Origin: Macrobrachium rosenbergii
Lineage: Eukaryota; Arthropoda; Malacostraca; Decapoda; Palaemonidae
DNA: 64,000 nt
Direction of reading: 5' to 3'
Assembly: GCF_040412425.1 (NCBI RefSeq)
Contig: NC_089792.1
Location: 19,357,090 to 19,421,089, forward strand
How positions within the stretch are numbered: position 1 is the stretch's first letter; the number at the start of each line of letters is the position of its first letter. The translations under genes were made by a program, and so were the position numbers. The notes under the pieces were generated by a model. That model saw only the letters and a program-made list of their open reading frames with translations. It was not told the DNA's origin and did no database searches. Positions 58,998-64,000 of this stretch are shown piece after piece.

Positions 58998-59288
58998 TTA
59001 TCCATTTCCTCGTTGGACGAATCGGTAGAGTTCTCGGCTAGCACTCTGCTAGGCCCGAGTTCGAGTCTCCGGTCGGCCAATGAAGAATTAGAGGAATTTA
59101 TTTCTGGTGATAGAAATTCTTTCTCGCTATAATGTGGTTCGGATTCCACAATAAGCTGTAGGTCCCGTTGCTAAATAACCAATTGGTTCTTAGCCACGTA
59201 AAATAAGTCTAATCTCTAGGAGAGCTGTTAATCAGCTCAGTGGTCTGGTTAAACTAAGGTATACTCAACTTAACTTATCCATTTCCTC
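58998..59288 (+). mobile_element. Full-length tRNA-derived SINE with 14-bp target-site duplication
   Basis: Perfect 14-bp duplications TTATCCATTTCCTC flank the element (58998-59011 and 59275-59288). The insert (59012-59274, 263 bp) has a tRNA-like head, with GAATCGGTAGAG in the D-arm position and the B box GAGTTCGAGTCTCC at 59057-59070. The shared body follows (TTTATTTCTGGTGATAG, TGTGGTTCGGATTCCACAAT, TTCTTAGCCACGTAAAA, AATCAGCTCAGTGGTCTGGT), then the tail TAAGGTATACTCAACTTAAC. Such SINEs are transcribed by Pol III and mobilised by a partner LINE; the intact TSD shows a fairly recent insertion. Confidence 0.93.
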
Positions 59289-59888
59289 AGCGTGTTTCTG
59301 TTATTGGAATGCAAAGGTTTGATATTTCTCCCTCAAAATTACGTGCAATTTTGCTTCCATAGTGTATTTCTTATGGTTGCACAGATGTGTCTTAAAACTA
59401 TTTAGGGGATTTTTACTTTTTTAAAATTCTTGATCTTTTAGCGTCTTTGTCAGTCAATTAAAAAAATAAAAAATCTTTCCTGAAAGTTTTTTATATAACT
59501 TACTTTTGATACATTATTCGAAATACTACAGAGAAAGTGTCTGTTTGTTCTAAACATATTCATGTGTATTAGAACATGTATTCATAAATATTAAGAGATT
59601 ATAAACAACAGATTTTTGTGAAGCCATGCAATGAAAGTTGCTACTTAATGATTCAGTGAGAAATCATGAAAACTCGTCGCTGTGAACTATATTGGAAATG
59701 GTGAACGTTTTAAATTATATTTGAGATCATGAATGATCGTTGTTTTACAAAATACTTTTAGGCACGTTCGTAAAACAACTTTAACTGCTTGTCGGTTCCG
59801 TTAGCTTTCAGTGGTATTTAACGGTGCTGATAGAGCTAGGGAAATTGAGTTTTTCCGATGCAATTGCGTTAACGGTAATGAATGAACT
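59289..59888. other. Intergenic sequence, nothing recognised
   Basis: About 600 bp of AT-rich sequence. Confidence 0.4.
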
Positions 59889-60422
59889 TTGGTACTTTTT
59901 TTCATTAAATCTCTTTATTGCACTTGTTGTATTTATCAATCTTCTGTTCGGGTTAAGCACAGCCTTATATTTAATTCTTCCCGTATGAATATTTCGTTAA
60001 ACTTTTATTTTTCTCATATAGTTAGTCGTTTCTCTTGGTCACTGCTATATTCATACTTCAACTGTGGAATCGTCGATGAGCTGCAGGAGCAAAAAAAGTG
60101 CCTCATCACCCACTTCATGACTTTCCTTCGTTGTCTCTCTCTCTTTTTGGACTGCCCCATCCATACAGGCAGCTGGAAATCGTTTCAGAGGGTTGGTTCA
60201 AAGAAAAACGATTATATTGGTCACTGCATTTTTCAGTGTGTGTGTTTTGTGGGTGTGTATACAAATGAGTGTGTTTTGTGTAGGCCGAGTATGTTATATA
60301 CGTTTGTACGTATTAAATCCATTTATCGTGTGATATATATATTAGATAATTTGTATGAAGGAATAAACTTTTCTTTTTGCCATTCTGATTCTCATAAGCC
60401 TAGTTCTTCGTTAATGGTATGA
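59889..60422 (+). CDS. Unusually long plus-strand ORF (177 codons), unknown, doubtful
   Basis: This is the longest frame in the window not made of simple repeats or a minisatellite. It begins MVLFFIKSLYCTCCIYQSSV and ends SFCHSDSHKPSSSLMV. It is rich in Cys, Phe, Ser and Tyr, as expected from translating AT- and T-rich DNA, and has a TG-rich middle (VCFVGVYTNECVLC). No domain, splice site or conserved motif is recognised. A chance ORF is the likeliest reading. Confidence 0.15.
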   Translation: MVLFFIKSLYCTCCIYQSSVRVKHSLIFNSSRMNISLNFYFSHIVSRFSWSLLYSYFNCGIVDELQEQKKCLITHFMTFLRCLSLFLDCPIHTGSWKSFQRVGSKKNDYIGHCIFQCVCFVGVYTNECVLCRPSMLYTFVRIKSIYRVIYILDNLYEGINFSFCHSDSHKPSSSLMV

Positions 60423-61205
60423 TTATTTTTCTGTACCCTCATCCTTACGTGTACTTGTGAATTATGATTAAAGAATCCACTTTGTTTCGTTTCCTCGTTA
60501 TTCATGTTTTATGTAGGAATGGACGGGCGGACAGACAGATGCCTGACCTGGGCGGTTGTGTTCGTATTGGTGTCTGGGGAACTAGAAGGTAATCATTTTT
60601 AAAAATTTAGAGTCGGACAGGACGGCCACCCCATGCTCCTGGAAGACAAAGAATAAGTAAAAAAGTGGTACTCGACCCCATAGAAAGCATAAACCTGGCC
60701 TTGGCGATGGTAGATTATGAGAATATGAAAAAACGGACGAAGGTTGAGAGTGGAAACTAGATGGAAAGAGTAACACTGGAATGAAACAGCCTGTGAACAG
60801 AGGAATCGGGAATAGTTGAATTATAGATTTAGTGCATACCTCTTTATTATTTCTAAAAACTCGTATGCAGTGCCAGAAAATCGTCATGCCTAAAGCATGT
60901 CTTTAAATTGAAGAGAACCCATCCAGGAGAAAGAGGGAATGAAGAAGAGAGTGTCAAGACATAATGCAGCACATATGTCAGAACTTCGTTGAACACAGAC
61001 TTTGCCTAATAAAAACAATTGTTCGCAGAGGGAATGGATGCCATGTCGTTGACGATCCGAGTGTCCATTAATTGTAAGCTCAATTAAGTTCAGGAGCATT
61101 GGTACAACATATTGCACTTGTTTACCTTTATGTGATGTTGTTTGAATTAATTCGTTGATATGCGGGACTGAGTATTCGTGTCTACACGAAAAGACCGAAT
61201 TTTAA
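60423..61205. other. Intergenic sequence, nothing recognised
   Basis: About 780 bp. The minus frame at 60887-60582 (101 codons) shows no motif. Confidence 0.4.
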
Positions 61206-61240
61206 ATATATATATATATATATATATGTGTGTATATATT

Positions 61241-61312
<72 letters not shown>
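61206..61312. repeat. (TA)n microsatellite
   Basis: About 105 bp of TA with one TGTG and two TAAA interruptions. Confidence 0.97.
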
Positions 61313-61313
<1 letters not shown>

Positions 61314-62119
61314 AATAAACACATGATTTACAATTTAAGTACCCAGATAACATGGATAAGACTGATCGATTCTAACTTTGAGTACAGTATGGATTCGTCC
61401 TGAATATGTACGAGATAGTCCATCTTCTTCGTCTTCTTCCTTTTCTCAGCTAATCATGGATAAGGTCGCTGATCTTAATTAGCCTAACTCTTGTTACATC
61501 TCGAATGACTCAGCTTATTATTTGTGAAAGTCCATCTTCCTCCTCCAACTGTTTCTTCTTTCTGACTCAATCCTTTGTTTGGGTCATGTTCCTGGATGCC
61601 GTTCCTGAGCTATCCACTCCCTATGTTATCTATCTCGAATGACAAATTGGGTTGTCCTTTGTTTTGTGTCTTGCATCTCTCAATTCACCCATTCATAAAG
61701 ATATAAAATGACTATGAAGACATGCCACTCTGGTCTCCTCCAGACTGTTTCTACACCAAACCCCTGACTCCCTTCATATTTCTCAAACCCACTTCCCGTA
61801 CAGTGCAGTAACTTTTATTCTCTCGAGAACTTACCGTCTGTGCTTACATTTCAACAGTCCTCATTGCTGATAGCATTAACATGTTTGCTATACCGCTGGT
61901 CAGCGAAGTCAAGCAGCAGTGGGTCTGTTCAGTACTGGATGCGTGACGTCAAATAAAACCGTCGAAGATCCATAGGAAGGGCTTTTAACGAGCAACCTCA
62001 CCTCGTAAGCACTGGGTGGAAACCTTAGGTTAACACATTTAGGGGATACCCACTCGAAGGGGAAAAATTGTATTGTATATAATGTTAACGTTTAAGCACT
62101 TCATTTCTGTCTTGGATAC
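61313..62119. other. Intergenic sequence with a weak internal duplication
   Basis: GTCCATCTTC(T/C)TC recurs at 61418 and 61530, each with nearby ATCTCGAATGAC (61499, 61631), suggesting an old short duplication. No gene. Confidence 0.35.
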
Positions 62120-62450
62120 AACAGGTGATTTTTTACCTTTCATTTTTAGCAACCGCTAAATATTTATCTTCAAAAGAGCACCCAATTACCGTAACATTTT
62201 TTCCAGACAAAGCTGAAAAAAAAAATTTACAAATAATTGGACAGAATGAGAGATCTGGTATTGTTCTACCAGCGTTTTGTTTTTGACAACACGAAATCGA
62301 ACTAAGTGGAAGAAGGGAGGATCTCTCGATCTATGTATGTGCCCGTGTGAAGCCCTTTCGTTGTTTTACAGGTGGGCGTTATCGTGTTAATTGGATGGTT
62401 TTGAATAGAGGCGTTCATAGCCCCATATGTCTCTGATCCTTTTGATGTTG
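62120..62450. repeat. Diverged direct repeat, copy B
   Basis: Partner of 53970-54330 about 8.1 kb away in the same orientation. The minus strand is open across part of this copy (62520-62302 and 62632-62387) but not in copy A, so coding is not supported. Confidence 0.75.
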
Positions 62451-62802
62451 TTTTCATGAAAGTAGTCGTAGGCGCTTCCTGCTGTGTCGAAAGTTTGTTG
62501 AATGTAGTCGTTTTCTTCATTCTGGTCCTTTATTTTGTGCCTCTGCGGTTGTGGTCTCCCTCGTGTTGTTTTATTTTGCTCCTTTATCGACGCGTTTGAG
62601 AGTGAGGGGCCCTTTTGTGTTCCTTTACCCACCTAGCTGTTGATTCTTTTGTGTTCATTCGTGCGTGTGTTTGTGAATTTGGGTGCTTTTCGATTCCTTT
62701 GCTCTTCTCGGTGTGTTAAGGCAAACTACTAGAGAGCGCTGTTTTCTACTTTGTACACTGTTAGAGTTAACAATTCTTTTAGTGGTTCTGAAAAAGATCA
62801 TG

Positions 62803-62804
<2 letters not shown>
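62451..62804. other. Intergenic sequence, nothing recognised
   Basis: About 350 bp without a supported feature beyond the edge of copy B. Confidence 0.4.

Positions 62805-62869
<65 letters not shown>
62805..62869. repeat. (CT)n microsatellite
   Basis: 65-bp CT array. Confidence 0.98.
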
Positions 62870-62873
<4 letters not shown>

Positions 62874-63162
62874 GTAAAACTTGGCTAGCGTGAGGGACGT
62901 TCAAGAATGTAACACCTCACAGAGGGATATAGAATAAATATGCTAAATGGAAAATCTAAAGAAATTTTTGTAATTTATATTAAAAAGTAAGCTCAGCAAC
63001 AGAAAGTGGTTATAAACGCAGAGGGAAAGCTAATATTCTTGTCACTACAGTAGACGAAAAAATTATGTATTCAAGAGCTACTGTAAGTGTAAGAGAGAGA
63101 GAGAGGTAGATAAGAGAGATGAAATAAGAGAAAGATATATAGATATATATAAAGGACAAACT

Positions 63163-63164
63163 AT

Positions 63165-63206
<42 letters not shown>
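63163..63206. repeat. (AT)n microsatellite
   Basis: 44-bp AT array, preceded by short GAGA and GATA runs from 63090. Confidence 0.96.
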
Positions 63207-63208
<2 letters not shown>

Positions 63209-63323
63209 CTATTATATATATCATATATTTGTCACATTCATTGATATAGCTGTACAATACTGATGAAATAAAAGTCCACCGTCCCCACGGGACAAATCAA
63301 CTAAAAAAATATATGTAAATATA

Positions 63324-63327
<4 letters not shown>

Positions 63328-63412
<85 letters not shown>
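63328..63412. repeat. (TA)n microsatellite
   Basis: 85-bp TA array. Confidence 0.97.
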
Positions 63413-63414
<2 letters not shown>

Positions 63415-64000
63415 ATTAATTACAAACCCGCTCTTATTATGTACATTTTTTTTTTTATTAATTGTAATCGTGTAACGTATGGAAACGTTAAATCTCTTCG
63501 TTAATCTTTCGACGTTTGCGGGTAGATCTTCATGTTCCCAATTTCTGTCATATCTTCCTTATTATCTTTTTGAGGTTCGTTTACTTCATACTGCATTTTA
63601 ATTTAATGAAGGTTTTACATTTTGTAAACAATGTGTTGCTGAGGTGTATTATATATGGTGACTTTTTCAACCCAGTGACATGCATTTTTGCTGTTTTATC
63701 AAACCAAGTTTGAAACATGTCCTCTTCATCAGTTTTATCCTTTTTTATTCATACTTTCCACACACACCTCACCTTATGCCTTCCCGACCACCCTACCACA
63801 GCATTCCAGTTTTGCTTTTCTCTGTATTCATCATTGATAAATGGTATACCTTTACCGCAGATAAGCAACCTCTTTATCCGTGTAACATGAACCTGGATCC
63901 TTACTGGAATCTTTCAAACTGTAGTATTTCAGCGTACCATATAACCACCATTAGTTCTCTCATGCTTCATCATACAACATACGTTCCTCATTTAGTTTAT
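63413..64000. other. Intergenic sequence to window end, nothing recognised
   Basis: About 590 bp of AT-rich sequence without a supported feature. Confidence 0.4.

Overview
The window reads as a gene-poor stretch of an animal nuclear genome, most likely a decapod crustacean (shrimp-like). It is AT-rich and carries about 50 long, nearly pure simple-sequence arrays: (AT)n, (CT)n/(GA)n, (ATT)n and (CA)n. It also holds several dispersed repeats I recall from decapod sequence: a tRNA-headed SINE whose body contains 'TTGGTTCTTAGCCACGTAAA', a foldback repeat ending in a GCGCCGAA...TTCGGCGC hairpin, and a repeat containing 'TTTGCAGCG..CCTTCGGCC'. There is no operon structure, no Shine-Dalgarno site and no long uninterrupted gene. 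The decapod assignment is inference from repeat character, not a database match.

Layout. 0-7 kb: SINE copies (276-442, 1089-1371), a 162-bp tandem repeat (2470-2870), microsatellites, and a minus-strand Penelope-like retroelement fossil (about 6340-6990). 7.4-8 kb: a GC-richer promoter or LTR-like module with CRE, CCAAT and TATA motifs and a poly(A) signal. 10-12 kb: a candidate 83-bp exon, a possible Harbinger-type transposase fossil, an old SINE copy and a plus-strand Penelope-like GIY-YIG fossil. 12.3-17 kb: a degenerate ~35-bp repeat, a decayed copy of an uncharacterised invertebrate protein family split by a (CA)n array, and two unexplained open segments on the minus strand. 17-28 kb: microsatellites, a LINE reverse-transcriptase fragment (21.0 kb), a good candidate terminal coding exon with poly(A) signal (21707-21911) and a 296-bp foldback.

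28.8-32.3 kb is the most unusual part. It holds a ~760-bp near-complete palindrome, a 71-codon minus-strand ORF with a convincing signal peptide, a GC-rich ~132-144-bp minisatellite, a second ~78-bp coding-like minisatellite and two G-quadruplex-prone tracts. 33-45 kb: degenerate tandem repeats, dispersed repeats and tRNA-like SINE heads. 45.6-47.35 kb: a decayed jockey/CR1-like LINE ORF2, with other LINE 3' fragments at 48.7 and 50.3 kb. 48-64 kb: mostly microsatellites, one SINE insertion with perfect 14-bp target-site duplications (59.0 kb) and a diverged direct repeat pair (54.0 and 62.2 kb).

The only entries I would treat as possible living genes are the minus-strand secreted-peptide ORF at 30.7 kb and the plus-strand exon(s) at 21.7 kb and perhaps 10.0 kb. 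Everything else coding-like is a transposable-element fossil. No protein was searched against a database; family names rest on recognised motifs.
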